The notes beneath the pieces were generated by a model. The model saw only the letters and a program-made list of their open reading frames with translations, was not told the DNA's origin and searched no databases. A program made the translations under genes and the position numbers. Positions 21,591 to 33,400 of a stretch of 64,000 nt of DNA are shown piece by piece. Source of the stretch: Muscardinus avellanarius (taxonomy: Eukaryota > Chordata > Mammalia > Rodentia > Gliridae); assembly GCA_963383645.1 (NCBI GenBank), contig OY726563.1, positions 41,744,331-41,808,330 of the forward strand, written 5' to 3'. Each line of letters starts with the position of its first letter. Within the stretch, counting starts at the first letter, position 1.

Positions 21591-22405
21591 TTTGGTTGCC
21601 CACACTTGTAATCTCAGAATTTGGGAGGGTTTGACAGGAGGGTCATAAATTTGAGGAAAGCCTCAACAGGAAAGGAAAGTCTCAACCTTGTGCAACTTAA
21701 TGAGACCCCATTTCAAAATAAAACATAAGATAGAGCTGGGCATGGTGGCACACCCTAGTAATCCCTGTACTTGGGTGGATGAAACTGGAGTTTCACAGGT
21801 TCAAGGACAGCCTCAGCCAGTAGTGATACTCTTGTCAACCTAGTGAGGCTCTGTTTCAAAATAAAAGAATAAAAAATAGGGCTGGGTGTAGCTACTAGGT
21901 TGAAAGCTCCTGAGTTCAGTCCTCAGCACTATACACCAAAAAAAATTATGGACTGAATTGTATGCTAAATTCACTTTTTTTTTTTGCCATACTGGGGATT
22001 GAGCCCAGGGGCTCATTATACCTCCAAACTACACTCCCAGGCCTATTTTTAATTCTTTATTTTGAAACAGTGTCTCAGTAAGTTGCAGAAGGCCTCACTA
22101 AGTAGCTGAGGCTTTCTGCAAACCACTATCCTCCAGTCTCAGCCTCCCAAGTACTGGAATTACAAGCGTGTGCCACCATGCCCAACTCAATTCACTTTTG
22201 TTTCATGTCTGTGCTACTAGGGATGGAATCCAGGGGCATTCTATTTCTGAGTTCTACCCTCAGCCCTATTTTATTTTTCATTTTGAAATAGGGCCTCACT
22301 AAGTTGTGGAGGGACTCATTAAGTAGTTGAGACTGTGAACCACAATCCTCCTGTCTCAGCCTCCCAAGGACTGGGTATATAGGTGTCCACCATCATGCCT
22401 GGTGT
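21590..22405. repeat. Sense then antisense SINE copies
   Basis: Two sense copies (about 21590-21730 and 21735-21945) and two antisense copies (about 21975-22190 and 22200-22405). All are moderately diverged. Confidence 0.8.
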
Positions 22406-22479
22406 AAATTTAATTTAATTATTATTATTGTACCAGTATTGGGAATGGCCTAGGAAGATTTGAGAAAGCTATGATTATT

Positions 22480-23056
22480 AATTTATTTCAAAAATTGGGT
22501 GAGGGGCAAATCTGTGCAAGGACTTGGTTTCTGCCTAAAAGCAGGTAACTAGGCCTTGCTCTATCTAAAGACAGATCTACATGATAATCTAGGGAGGGTA
22601 GAACAAGGTTTGACCTTCGTCCTTCATGAAAGGAGACACCTCGCCACACCTTGCTGGGGGAGGTACCTTACAGGGACGTCCACTATGTCAGAATTACGCA
22701 AACAAGATGGAGGTCGTGGGTATAAAAGGTCCAGTCCACGTGATCCCTTTGGTGTATTCATTCGAGTCACCCCTCCATGCCACTCTGGCATGCGGCTGTA
22801 TTTCTATCCTCTGTATTTCTATCTTTTACTCTTTTTCTGTTTTTCTGTTTTTTTTTTTTTGTTTTTGTTTCTTTGGGGAGTTTTCGGGAAATTATTCCCA
22901 GGGGTCTAACAAAGATCCCTGGGCACAGTTTCCCAAACCATAACATTTTTGGCACCTACGCAGGGCTGACTTTGTTTTGGGTCATCCCACTATGTCACTC
23001 TGTGGCCTAGTGCTTTGCTCTAAGCTCTAACTTTACCTCTAAGAGCGCCAATCCGT
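22480..23056 (+). mobile_element. Candidate LTR and adjoining retroviral-type leader
   Basis: A non-SINE block with a TATA box (TATAAAAG, 22721-22728) and a pyrimidine-rich stretch. CCATAACA is followed at once by TTTTTGGCACCTACGCAGGG, arranged like an LTR 3' end plus a primer-binding site. A second GTAACA terminus lies at 23056. No gag or pol frame is present. The alternative is an unrelated promoter-like intergenic segment. Confidence 0.45.
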
Positions 23057-23059
23057 AAC

Positions 23060-23505
23060 AATTATTTATTTATTTATTTTGGTGGTACTGGGGGTGGAAC
23101 CCAGAGGCTTTCTACCTCCGGGCTATACTCCCAGACCTATTTTGTACTTTATTTGGAAACAGGGTCTCAGTTGCTGAGAGCCTCACTAAGTAGCTGAGGC
23201 TGGCTTAGAATCTGTGTGATCCTCCTGTCTCAGCCTCCCAAGTGCGGCGATTACAAGCATGCGCCACCACGCCTGGCTGTAAATTCATATTTTATTTTAT
23301 TTATTTTATTTTTTTGGTGGTACTGGGGTTCCTGGAAGCCCTTCTACCTCTGGGCTACACTCCCAGACCTATTTTTTTTATATTTTTCTATTTGGAAACA
23401 GGGTCTCTTAAACCAGCAGGCTGGCTTTGAACCTGCGCGATCCTCCTGTCTCCGCCTCACAAGCGCAGGGATTACAAGCGTGCGCCACCACGCCCGGCTT
23501 GTAAA
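23060..23505 (-). repeat. Two antisense SINEs
   Basis: Copies at about 23068-23278 and 23300-23502. The second has an intact CCACCACGCCCGGC end and is flanked by GTAAATTCATATTTTA on both sides (about 23279-23294 and 23501-23516), a target-site duplication that marks it as a recent insertion. Confidence 0.88.
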
Positions 23506-23514
23506 TTCATATTT

Positions 23515-23860
23515 TAAAGGTCTAAACTCCAATGTTACTATATGTAGAGACAGGGTCTTAAGGAGGTAAAATTAAATGAGGTCATAAGGATGGGGTTCTA
23601 ATTGGATAGCACTATGGCCTTATAAGAAGAGACAGAGAAAAGGGGGTTCTGTTTCTCTCTCTCTCTTTCATCTCTTTCACTCTCTCCACTCAGTGAGAAG
23701 ACACAGCCAGAAGGCAGCCATCTGCATACCAAGAAGAAAACCTTCACAAGGAGCCGAATTGGCCAGCACTATGATCTTGGACTTTCCAGTCTCCCAAACT
23801 GTGAGAAATTGCTGTTACTTCAGACACACAGTCTATAGCATTTGGTTATGGGCAAAAATA
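23515..23860 (+). mobile_element. MaLR LTR, MLT1 type
   Basis: Carries the hallmark sequence of the mammalian MaLR/MLT1 group: AAGGAGGTAAAATTAAATGA, GGCCTTATAAGAAGAGACAG, GACACAGCCAGAAGGCAGCC, GATCTTGGACTTTCCAG, AACTGTGAGAAATTG and CAGTCTATAGCATTT in the expected order. It is old and diverged, with no internal region. Confidence 0.85.
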
Positions 23861-23970
23861 TAGATGACTGTATACATGTCTTTGAATAGATATATGCTTT
23901 CTTTGAGGAAAGTGTTCAGAAGTGGAATGGCTAGGTCATTATGTATGTTTAATCTAAGACACTGATACAT
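23860..23970 (-). repeat. Old L1 fragment, antisense
   Basis: TGTCTTTGAATAGATATATG, AGAAGTGGAATGGCTAGGTC and ATGTATGTTTAATC match an antisense L1 3'-end phrase. Confidence 0.6.
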
Positions 23971-23974
23971 TCTT

Positions 23975-24388
23975 TTCTTTTTTTTTTTTTTGAGGTACTG
24001 GGGATGGAACCCAGGGGCACTGTACCTCCGAGCTATACCCCCAACCCTATTTTTTAGTCTTTTAATTTATTTTAATTTATTTTTATTTTTTGGTGGTATT
24101 GGGGTTCCTGGAAGCCCTTCTACCTCCGGGCTACACTCCCAGACCTATTTTATATTTTTGAAACAGGATCTCTTACGCCAGCGCGGCTGGCTTCGAACTT
24201 GCACAATCCTCCTGTCTCCGCCTCCCAAGCACGAGGATTACAAGTGTGCGTCACCATGCCCGACTCTTTTTATTTTTAAAAAATTTCAAATTATTTATTT
24301 ATCTTGTGGAACTGGGGATGGAACCCAGGGGGGTTCTACCTCTGAGCTAAACCCCCAGCCCTATTTTTTCTTTCTTTCTTTCTTTCCT

Positions 24389-24461
<73 letters not shown>

Positions 24462-25420
24462 TTGGTGGCACTGGGGTTCCTGGAAACCCTTCTACCTCCG
24501 TGCTACACTCCCAGACCTATTTTATACTTTTTATTTGGAAACAGGGTCTCTTAAGCCAGCGCAATCCTCCTGTCTCCACCTCCCAAGCACGAGGATTACA
24601 GCGTGCACCACCACACCTGGCTTAATTCTTTATTTTGAAACAGGGTCTCACTGAGTTGCAAAGAACCTCACTAAGTAGCTGAGGCTGTCCTTGAACTGAG
24701 ATCCTCCTGTCTCAGCCTCCCAAATTCTGGGATTACAAGCTTCCGCCACCATGCATGGCTAGTCTTTTTATTTCTTATTTATTTATTTATTTAGTGATAC
24801 TGTTGTTCCTGGAAGGCCTTCTACCTCCGGGCTACGCTCCCAGACCTATTTTTTTATAATTTTATTTGGAAACAGGGTCTCTTTTTGTGTGTGTGTGGTA
24901 CTGGTGTTCCTGGAAGCCCTTCTACCTCCGGGCTACACTCCCAGACCTATTTTTACATTTTTATTTGGAAACAGGGTCTCCTAAGCCAGTGCGCGTGGCT
25001 GGCTTCGAATCTGTGCGATCCTCCTGTCTCTGGCTCCCAAGTGCGGGGATTACAAGCTTGTGCCACTACACCTGGCTTAGTCTTTTTATTTTTTATTTTA
25101 TTTATTTATTTATTTATTTATTTATTTGCGGGTCTGGGGATGGAACCCAGGGGCATATGACCTCTGAGCTACACCCCCTGCCCTATTTTTTATTCTTTAT
25201 TTTGAAACTGGGTATCACTGAGTTGCAGAGGGCCTCACTAAGTAGCTGAGGCTGTCTGCGAACCGTGATCCTCCAGGTCTCAGCCTCCCAAATGCTGGGA
25301 TTACAAGTGTGCGCCACCATGCCTGGCTCTTTTTGTTTTTTGAAACAGGGTCACATTGAGTTGCGCAAGGCCTCCCTAAGTAGCTGAGGTTACCTGCAAA
25401 CCACAATCCTTCGGTTATAC
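23975..25420 (-). repeat. Antisense SINE cluster with TTTC microsatellite
   Basis: Copies begin near 23990, 24080, 24290, 24463, 24624, 24795, 24890, 25129 and 25335. The TTTC tract (about 24368-24461) grew from the poly-T end of a SINE. Several copies are of the GGGGTTCCTGGAAG subfamily. Confidence 0.83.
25051..25248 (+). repeat. Arm 1 of a 198-bp near-perfect inverted repeat
   Basis: The reverse complement of this segment is found at 26054-26251. Both arms share private changes (GGCATATGACCTCTGAGC, GAAACTGGGTATCACTGAG and the junction CACTACACCTGGCTTAGTC) plus an ATTT run. They are therefore one duplicated segment and not two independent SINEs. Confidence 0.9.
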
Positions 25421-25429
25421 AAGTGAGCC

Positions 25430-26350
25430 AGGTGTGGTGGTACACCCCTGTAATTCCAGTACTTGAGAGGCTGAGACAGGAAGATCACAGATTTGCAGAA
25501 AGACTCAGCAACTTAGTGAGGCCCTCTGCAACTCTGTGAGACCATATTTCAAAATAAAGAATAAAAAATAGGGCTGGGAAACCGGTTGTGGTGGTGTAAA
25601 TTTGTAATCCCAGCATTTGGGAGACTGAGATAGGAGGATCAGACAGGAGGCTAGCAGTTTGTGGTCAGCCTCAGCTACTTAATGAGGCCCTTTGCAATGC
25701 ATTGAGACACTGTTTAAAAATAAAGAATAAGGCCAGGCGTGGTGGCACACGCTTCTAATCCCCGCGCTTAGGAGGTGGAGACAGGAGGATCGCACAGGTT
25801 CAAAGCCAGCCTCGCTGGCTTAAGAGACCCTGTTTCCAAATAAAAAAATATAATATAAAAATAGGTCTGGGAGTGTAGCCTGGAGGTAGACGGGCTTCCA
25901 GGAACCTCAGTACCACCAAAAAATAAAAACAAAATAAATAAATAAAAATAAATAATAAAAAATATCACTGTGTGTGTAGCTGGGAGATAGAATGCCCCTG
26001 GATTCCATCCTCATAACTGTAAAAAAAAATAGTAGCTGTTTCTTATTTGGAAACAGCTACTTAGTGAGGCCCTCTGCAACTCAGTGATACCCAGTTTCAA
26101 AATAAAGAATAAAAAATAGGGCAGGGGGTGTAGCTCAGAGGTCATATGCCCCTGGGTTCCATCCCCAGACCCGCAAAAAAATAAATAAATAAATAAATAA
26201 ATAAAATAAAAAATAAAAAGACTAAGCCAGGTGTAGTGGCACAAGCTTGTATAATGCCCCTGGGTTCAATCACTAGTATGAAAAAAATAATAATACAGCT
26301 GGGGTAGCTTGGAGGTAGAACATCCCTGGGTTCAATCTCTAGTAATACAC
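25430..26350 (+). repeat. Sense SINE cluster around inverted-repeat arm 2
   Basis: Copies begin near 25430, 25583 and 25733 (AGGTCTGGGAG subfamily, ending at about 25920), with an A-rich run and right-part fragments around 25970 and 26290. Confidence 0.82.
26054..26251 (-). repeat. Arm 2 of the 198-bp inverted repeat
   Basis: Mirror of 25051-25248 with differences confined, by eye, to the ATTT run. It breaks off inside the SINE at GCTTGTA and joins a SINE right-part fragment, TAATGCCCCTGGG. The spacer between the arms is about 805 bp. Confidence 0.9.
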
Positions 26351-26364
26351 ACACACACACACAC

Positions 26365-27010
26365 TTTTTTGGTACTAGGGATTGAACCCAGAGGCCTTTT
26401 ACTTTCAAGTTATACCCCCAGCCAGGGGCTTTTCTACCTCCAGGTTTAGACTCCCAGACCTATTTTATATTTTATTTGGAAACAGGGTCTCACTAAGTTG
26501 CTGAAAGCCTCACTAAGTAGCTGAGACTGGCTTCGAACATGTGCGATCCTCCTGTCTCAGCCTCCCAAACACAGGGATTACAAGCATGTGCCACCACGCC
26601 TGGCTTACCACCAGCCTGGCGGTATGCGCCGGTTTACTCCCAGCCTGACTTTTTTTCTTATTTGGAAACAGGTTCTTACTAGGTTGCTGACATCCTCGCT
26701 AAGTTGCTGAAGTTAGCTTCCAACCTGCAATCCTCCTGTCTCATCTTCTGGAGTACTGGGATTACAAGAGTGTACCACCATGCCTGGCTTATTTTTAAAA
26801 TTTTAAGCCAGGTATGGTGACACATGCCTGTAATTCCAGTTCTTGGATGGCTGAGACAGGAGGATTTCCAGTTTGAGGACAGCCTCAGCAAGTAGTGAAA
26901 CTCTCATTAACCTAGTGACACCCTGTTTCAAAATAAAAATAAAAATAGGGATGGAGGTGTAGATCGGAGATAGAATGCCCTTGGGTTCAATCCCCAGTAC
27001 CACAAAATAT
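26365..27010. repeat. Antisense then sense SINE copies
   Basis: An AC run (26347-26364) is followed by antisense copies at about 26365-26425, 26420-26610 and 26640-26790, then a sense copy at about 26808-27003. The sequence 27010-27115 is another antisense left-part fragment. Confidence 0.8.
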
Positions 27011-28812
27011 AAATAAAAATAATTTTTAACAGGATCTTGCTAAATTGCTGAAGCTGTCCTCAAATCTATACTTCTCCTGCCTTGGCTTCCCACATATTGG
27101 GATTACAGACACAAGCAGTATATTTCAGTTCCATTTCCTCTGTATCTCTTGCAACAGTTGGTGTGATAGGACCCTATTCTTAGAAGACCCAAAAATACTT
27201 CACCGGAAGTCTTCTAGAGCTGATAAATAATTTCAGCCAAGTAGCAGTATACAAAATCAGCATACAAAAAATCAATAGCTTTTTAGCCACACATGGTGAT
27301 GTATGCTTGTAATTCCAGCGCTTGGGAAGCTGAGACAGGAGGATCGCACAGGTTCAAAGCCAGCCTCGGCTACATAGTGAGGCTCTCAGTAATTTAGTGA
27401 GACCCTGTTTCCAAATAAAGTATAAAAAATAGATCTAGGAGTATAGCCCGGAGTTAGGAAAAAGCCCCTGGGTTCTACCCCCCAAAAAATCAGTAGCTTT
27501 TCTATATGCCAATAATGAATCCACTAAATATGAATCAAGAAAACAATTCCATTCATAATAGCCTCAAAAATTAAAAGTATAGACAGTCATGGTAGCATAT
27601 ACCTGTAATCCCAGTACCTGGGGGGCTGAGAGAATTGCAAGTTTGAGGACAGCTTGGACATGTCTCAAGGCTCTATCTCAAAATAAAACAAATGAAAAGG
27701 AGCTGGGCATGGTGACACATGCTTTGTAATCCCAGTACTTGGGAGGCTGAGACAGGAGGATCACAGAGGTTTAAAGCCAGCCTTAGCTACTTAGTGAGGT
27801 TCTCAGCAATTTAGTGAGACTCTGTTTCCAAATAAAATATAAAAAAGATTGGGAATATAGCCCAGAGGTAGAAGGCCCCTGGGTTCCATCCTCAGTACCC
27901 CCACACAACACATGTAAATAAATTTTAAAAAAGGATTGGGGTGTAAGTCAGTGGTAAGTACCCCTCGATTCAATCCCCAAACACACACCTGCCTTAGAAA
28001 TAAATCTGACCAAGGAGGTAAGAGACCACTATAATGAAAATTATAGTAAACTGAAGAAAAAAAATTGAAAAAAGACTTTAGAAGATAGAAAGACCTTTTA
28101 TGTTCTTGGTCAGGCAGAATAATATTGTCAGAGTGGCCATATTAAGCCAAATATGGTGGCACACTCCTGTAATGCCAGTACTTGGGAGGCTGAGACAGGA
28201 AGATCACAGATTTGAAGCTAGCCTCAGCAAGTTAGTGAGGCCCTCAGTAATTGAGAGTGACCCTGTTAACAAATAAAAAATAAAATAGGTCTGGGGGTGT
28301 AGCTCAGAGGTAGAATATCTCTAGATTAAATCCCCAGCACCACAAAAATGACCATATTACCAAAAGCAATATAGAGATTAAGTGCGATCCCTATCAAAAT
28401 ACAAATGATCTTCTTCATAGAATTAGAAAAAAATCCTCAAATTCATATGGAAGAACAAAAGACCCCAAATAGCCAAAGAAATTCTGAGCAATAAGACTGA
28501 TGCTGGAGACAACACATCTGATTTCAAATTATACTACAGAGCTATATTAATAAAAGCAGCATGATATTTGCACAAAAACTAACATACCAATGAAATAGAA
28601 GGTACAGAGACAAATCCAGTTACAGCCAGCTGGTCCCTGATAGTGGTGCCAAAAACTTACCTTGGAGGAAAGACAGCCTTTTCAACAAATGGTGTGGGAA
28701 AGGGTTATCCATATTTAGAAGACTGAAGCTTAAACCAGCCGTGGTGGCGCACACTTGCAATCCTAGTACCCTAGGAGGCTGAGACAGGAGGATCACAGGT
28801 TTGCTGACAGCT

Positions 28813-29725
28813 GTGCCAGTACTGGGAAATTGCTTTGGCATTAATTTCCAAAATGTAAAAATTAGTCAGAGCCTGGGTGTTGTGCAAGCAGGAAGGGACA
28901 GCTGCTGTTACAATGCAGAGTTCTCTCTCTTTGCCCTTTTTTCTAATGATTAACCTATAGTAAAAGCTTTAGAGGCAATTGAAGCCTTTAGCCCTAAAAA
29001 TATATAGAGGCAATCAATGCCTCTGTTTACCTCCTCTCCTCTGTGAACTGGCCTGAGAAACTCTGTATGCTGCTTTGAAGCACCCTCAGTTGATGAGCAA
29101 CCAATACTGCCCAATAAAGGCAAAGGCCAGGTAGATTCTTGACCCCTGCACTTAGAGACACCACCTGCCTAAGGAATAAGTTCCTAGCCCATTGCCTTGG
29201 TAACACTGATAAGACGATACCAATACAAAACCTATTTAAAGGCTGGAGTCCTGTAAAGGGTTCCATTTTCGGGCTCTCCAGCATGGAGCCCCTCCACACA
29301 CCCCGGTGACAGGGTGGGAGAGATTTGGCATGCAGAATTAGTAAGGGACAGTCAGGGAGTTCCACAGAAGTTCATTGGGTGTTCGGAGATATGGAAGACT
29401 ATTGCAGGCAAATGGCTATCTCTGGTGCCAAGATGCTGCTTTTTCCTTCTCTGTCCTACTGATTTTGTAATAAAGATTTTTTTTTGGTGGTACTGGGGTT
29501 CCTGGAAGCCCTTCTACCTCCGGGCTACACTCCCAGACCCATCTTTACATTTTTATTTGGAAACAGGGTCTCCTAAGCCAGCCCGCGTGGCTGGCTTCGA
29601 ACCTGCGCGATCCTCCTGTCTCTGTCTCCCAAGCGCGGGGATTACAAGCGTGCGCCACCACGCCCGGCTAAGATTTTTAAAGCTGCACCGAGCTGTCTAT
29701 TAGTTTTATTTTTTCTTTAAACAAA
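28813..29725 (+). mobile_element. Candidate solo LTR inserted in the old L1
   Basis: About 720 bp of non-SINE, non-L1 sequence, plus a SINE inside it. It lies exactly between two pieces of the L1 that would otherwise be adjacent, so it is an insertion. It has a TATA-like CCTATTTAAAGG (about 29230), an AATAAAG poly(A) signal (about 29469-29475), a TG start (about 28815) and a possible CA end (about 29722). The part 29300-29425 is homologous, roughly 75-80% by eye, to 30998-31130 in MAGIX intron 1. No coding region is present. Confidence 0.5.
29479..29669 (-). mobile_element. Young B1-dID SINE with target-site duplication
   Basis: An antisense GGGGTTCCTGGAAG-subfamily copy with an intact CCACCACGCCCGGC end. 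It is flanked by AAGATTTTT at about 29472-29480 and again at 29670-29678. It is a good reference copy for the subfamily. Confidence 0.9.
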
Positions 29726-29759
29726 CTTTAGTTGAATAAGAAAAAGAGCCATCAGCACC

Positions 29760-30117
29760 ATTTAAACCTTAACACAGCCTCAGCAACACAGTGAGACCCT
29801 CCACAATTTAGTGAGATCTGGTTTCAAAATTAAAAAAAAAAAAAAGTTGAACCAGGCACTGGACGCTTGTAATCCCAGTACTTGGGAGGCTGAGACAGGA
29901 GGATTACAGGTTCGAGGACAGCCTCAGCAAGTAGGAAAACTCTCATCAACCTAGTGAGACCCTGTTTCAAAATAAATAAGGGCTGGGTAGCTTGAAGGCA
30001 GAATGCCCCTGGGTTCAATCTCCAATAGCCCCCACACAAAATAAATAAGTAAAATAGGGCTGAAGATGTAGTTTGGAGGCAGAATGCCCCTGGTTCAATC
30101 TCCAGTACCAAAATAAA
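29760..30117 (+). repeat. Sense SINE fragments
   Basis: Left-part fragment (about 29765-29845), full copy (about 29850-30040) and right-part fragment (about 30055-30117), between the LTR-like block and the last L1 piece. Confidence 0.82.
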
Positions 30118-30190
30118 AAAAAGACTAAAGTTAGATCTCTCTCATCCTGCACAAAAGTCTACTCAAAGTGGATCAAGTTTCTGACTTTTA

Positions 30191-30412
30191 ATCAGTGTCC
30201 TCAATAGAAGCAGCCAGGCTGGAGGCAGAGCATGGGCCAGCGCTCCTACTGGCACCCACAGCCCGTCCTCCTTGCCTGCGGCCAGGTAGGTCACAGCACC
30301 GGTCAGGGAGCCAGGCGTGGGACTGGCCGTGGGCGGGCCACCAGGGGAGAGCTCCCCTGTGGTCAAAACTTGTCGCGGGGCGCCCGAGAGTTCACGGGGC
30401 CGACGAATGGTC
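30191..30412 (+). promoter_or_regulatory. MAGIX 5' flank, GC-rich
   Basis: Unique GC-rich DNA between the last L1 piece and the MAGIX start, without a TATA box. Presumed promoter and 5' UTR from position alone. The transcription start cannot be located by eye. Confidence 0.4.
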
Positions 30413-30461
30413 ATGGAGTCCAGGGCCCGGGAAGCCGCGGACCCGAGGGGGAGCAGAGGAG
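30413..30461 (+). CDS. MAGIX: MAGIX exon 1
   Basis: 49 coding bases with donor GTATAG, leaving phase 1. An overlapping ORF in another frame (30232-30765) is a shadow in GC-rich DNA. Confidence 0.85.
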
Positions 30462-33400
30462 GTATAGGGGGTGGAGCAGGGTGGAAAAGGGAAGGAGGGA
30501 GAGTGTCCCATTCTCCCCTTACCCCGCTTGTTTGCTCCTCACCATTTCCATCTTACAGGTGGTAAACAGAGCAGCTCTGACGCCCAAGAGGCACTGGCGG
30601 CGGGCAGGGGCCCGGAGGCCAGGGCTGCGTTCCAGGACCCCACCCATAGTCACGCCCGAGCAGAGTAGAGGCGCACCAGTCGCGGGGGTGGGGGGTTCAG
30701 GGGTCTCCTGGGAGATGTGCACGGAGGTGTCTGGGGACACCTGGACATGCAGGGTCCATGGTTAATGGAGGTGAGGGTGTGCTGGGAACCTGTGGAGGGG
30801 CAGTCCAGACCATGTGGGCAAGTAGGGGCTCCTGAGGGGACTTCTGGGAGCAGCAGGGGGCCTAGGCTATCTGGAGGGGCATCCGGGAGGTGGGGGAAGT
30901 TCCTGAGCTACAGGGGGTGGGCCGTGTTCTCTCGGGATGCCTGGGAAAAGCAGTCCTCCGCCCCACACACACCCACGCACACGCGCACACACAATCACCC
31001 CCGGTGACGGGGTGGGTGGGAGAGATGTGGCATCCAGAGTTAGTAAGGGACAGCCGGGGCACTCCACAGAAGATATTCATCGAGTGCTCGGAGGCGTCCA
31101 GGACTATTGCAGTGAAGTGGCTAACTCGGGGGACATCGTGGGGGCGAGGCGGGGCCCCACTGGCGTACCCGGGGAAGGACGGGGGTCCCTGAAGAGGGGA
31201 GGAACGGTCGGCGACCTCCCGAACCACGGAAGAGTGGCCCGGCGTCTGCGGGCTTCTCGGGGAGCATTTCTAGGTCTTCGGAGGTCGGGGATCGCGGGTG
31301 TTCGCCGAGGCACAGGGTCGGCGCTGACCTGTCCCCTCTTCCGCGCAGGCCGTGGCCTTCCCGGGCCAGCGGGCCCCAGCGCCCGGCAGTTCCTGGCGCG
31401 CCTGGACGCGCGCCCCCTGGCGGCCCGGGCCGCTGCCGACGTGTCGGCGCTGGTACGCAGGGCGGGCGCCACATTGCGCCTGCGCACCAAGGAGGGTGCG
31501 TGATGGGGCGGGGCCTCCAGGGGGCCGGGCGGCGGGTGGGATGCGGGCGGCGGGTTTGGGCGGCCGGTGGGTTTGGGTGCGGATCCCCGGGAGCGGCCCA
31601 GCAGCGGGATTCGAAGGGCGGGGCTTGGGGGAGGAGCTTCTAGGGGGCGGGGCCTTGGGATCAGCTTAGCATATTCCTTTAGGGTTATTGCGGTAGGCGA
31701 GCAGCAGAGGCTTATCTTCATTCGAGTGCTGGACTGGATGGTTAATCCAACCGTTAGAGCTTGGAAATTCATTTCTGAGGAAGTTTAGCCTGGAGCGCAG
31801 TGTGGGCGAGTACTCAGTTAAGGGGCGAGCCATGAAGGCCAAAAGGTGGCGGCTCTGAGAGCATTGTGGGTGGGGTCTGGGATGTGAGGCTGTAGATGAG
31901 GTTTGGAGGCAAATAAAAGGGTGGGGCCTGAGGTGCTCAGTGACCAAATCCTGGAGAAGCAGCTGCCAGAGTGGGCCTTGAGGTTGTATTTGAGACGTGA
32001 GGTTCGTGTATTAGCATCAGATAGGGATGTTGGAAGGATTATTTAAATAACTGGCCCAATACAATGTGTTAAGATGATTGGGTCAGCAGTTATTCGTGCG
32101 CTAAGCCTTTAAAATTAGTGAGGTAGTAGTGGGAGGAGTGGTCCCCACAGAGTTAAATGATGAGAACTCAGAGGGCTGGTCCCGGATAGTTTCTATTGTG
32201 CCCCTCCATTGCTCTCCACTGGAATTTCCCACTCCCCAGCCATTAGCGAGCTGGACTCTGCAGACATAGAAGTCACAGACAGTCGCCTGCCTCACGCCAC
32301 TGTTATGGAACATCAGCCAAAGGTATAACCTCACCCTTCAACTCCATGCCACCTGTCTTGGGCCTGGCAATCTATGTATACTCCTGTCCTTCCTCCAGCA
32401 TCGCAGGTCAGAGACTTTGGGTTTGTGCACCAAGCCACCTCGAGGGACTCAGGGCAAAGCAAGCTGTGTTTCAAAGCCACCCCAGGCCTCTGGACGGTTC
32501 TCCGTGGAGCTGGTCCGCGGTCCCACAGGTTTTGGCCTTACCTTAACTGGGGGCCGAGATGTAGCAGAAGATGCTCCTTTGGCTGTGCGCGGGCTGCTGA
32601 AGGATGGGCCGGCACAGCGTTGTGGCCGTTTACAGGTCAGCACTAAGCAGCCTCCATTGATGGGTGGGATTGAAGGCTTTGGTGCTCTGCATCTGTCCTT
32701 CCTATACTGCCCCTGCCTTGCGTTTGCAGGCTGGTGACCTCCTGCTCCTCATCAATGGAGAGTCAACACAGGGCCTCACCTATGCCCAAGCTGTGGAGAG
32801 GATCCGGTCTGGAGGCCCCCGACTCCGTCTTGTGCTCCAAAGGCCTCCAGAGACCCATCCTGGCAAGCTTGAAGGGATGGGAAGCCCTCAGAAGAGAGAA
32901 GGTAGATTTCTCAGGGGAGAGGGGCCCAGAATTTGTGATAGGTAGGAGAGGCTTAGTAGAGTGGAGATGCTAGGATTCTGGGTGGAAAGGGTTTGGTAGT
33001 CTCAGTAGGGATGGCCAGTTCGATGTCTGGGTGAGGTTATGATGTTCTCAAAAGTGGGGGCAGGGAGGGGACCCCATCCCAGGATAGGAATTTCAGAGGA
33101 GAAATTTTGAGATATAGGGAGAGGAGACGAGAAAGGAATCGTAGGTAAAATGGGTTTTCAGCCAGGTGTGGTGGTGCATGCCTATATTCTTAGTGCTTGG
33201 GAGACTGAGATAGAAGGGTCACAAATTCAAGGCCCGCCTCAGCAACTTAGCAAGACCACAACTCAATGAGGTCCTGTTTCAAATAAAGATAAGATAGGGC
33301 TGGGGTTAGAGCTCAGAGGTAGAATGCCTCTGGGTTCAATCCTTAGTACCACACATACACACCAAAGCAGGTGTTCAGAAGGAAATCTTAGTCCTTGGAG

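Larger units (their letters stand above)
27117..30190 (+). mobile_element. Old L1 ORF2 fragment, broken by later insertions
   Basis: Collinear pieces of L1 ORF2 in sense orientation lie at about 27117-27288, 27490-27590, 27995-28140, 28345-28733 and 30118-30190. They are split by SINEs (27290-27490, 27590-27690, 27700-27905, 28145-28345, 28735-28810) and by an LTR-like block. Recognisable stretches include AATTTCAGCCAAGTAGCAGT and AAATTCATATGGAAGAACAA, and the last piece, AAGTCTACTCAAAGTGGATC, continues directly from the fourth. All frames are decayed. Confidence 0.8.

Noticed and set aside
22480..23056. Possible host promoter or exon at the TATA box near 22.7 kb
   Set aside because: The only ORFs are short and low-complexity, and the arrangement fits an LTR better than a gene start. 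It is kept as a candidate LTR instead.
24368..24461. Regularly spaced repeats (TTTC, GT and CA tracts) as a CRISPR-like array
   Set aside because: They are simple microsatellites grown from SINE tails in a mammalian genome, with no spacer structure.
30232..30765. 177-codon ORF over MAGIX exon 1
   Set aside because: It reads a different frame from the splice-consistent MAGIX exon, in GC-rich DNA where long chance ORFs are common.
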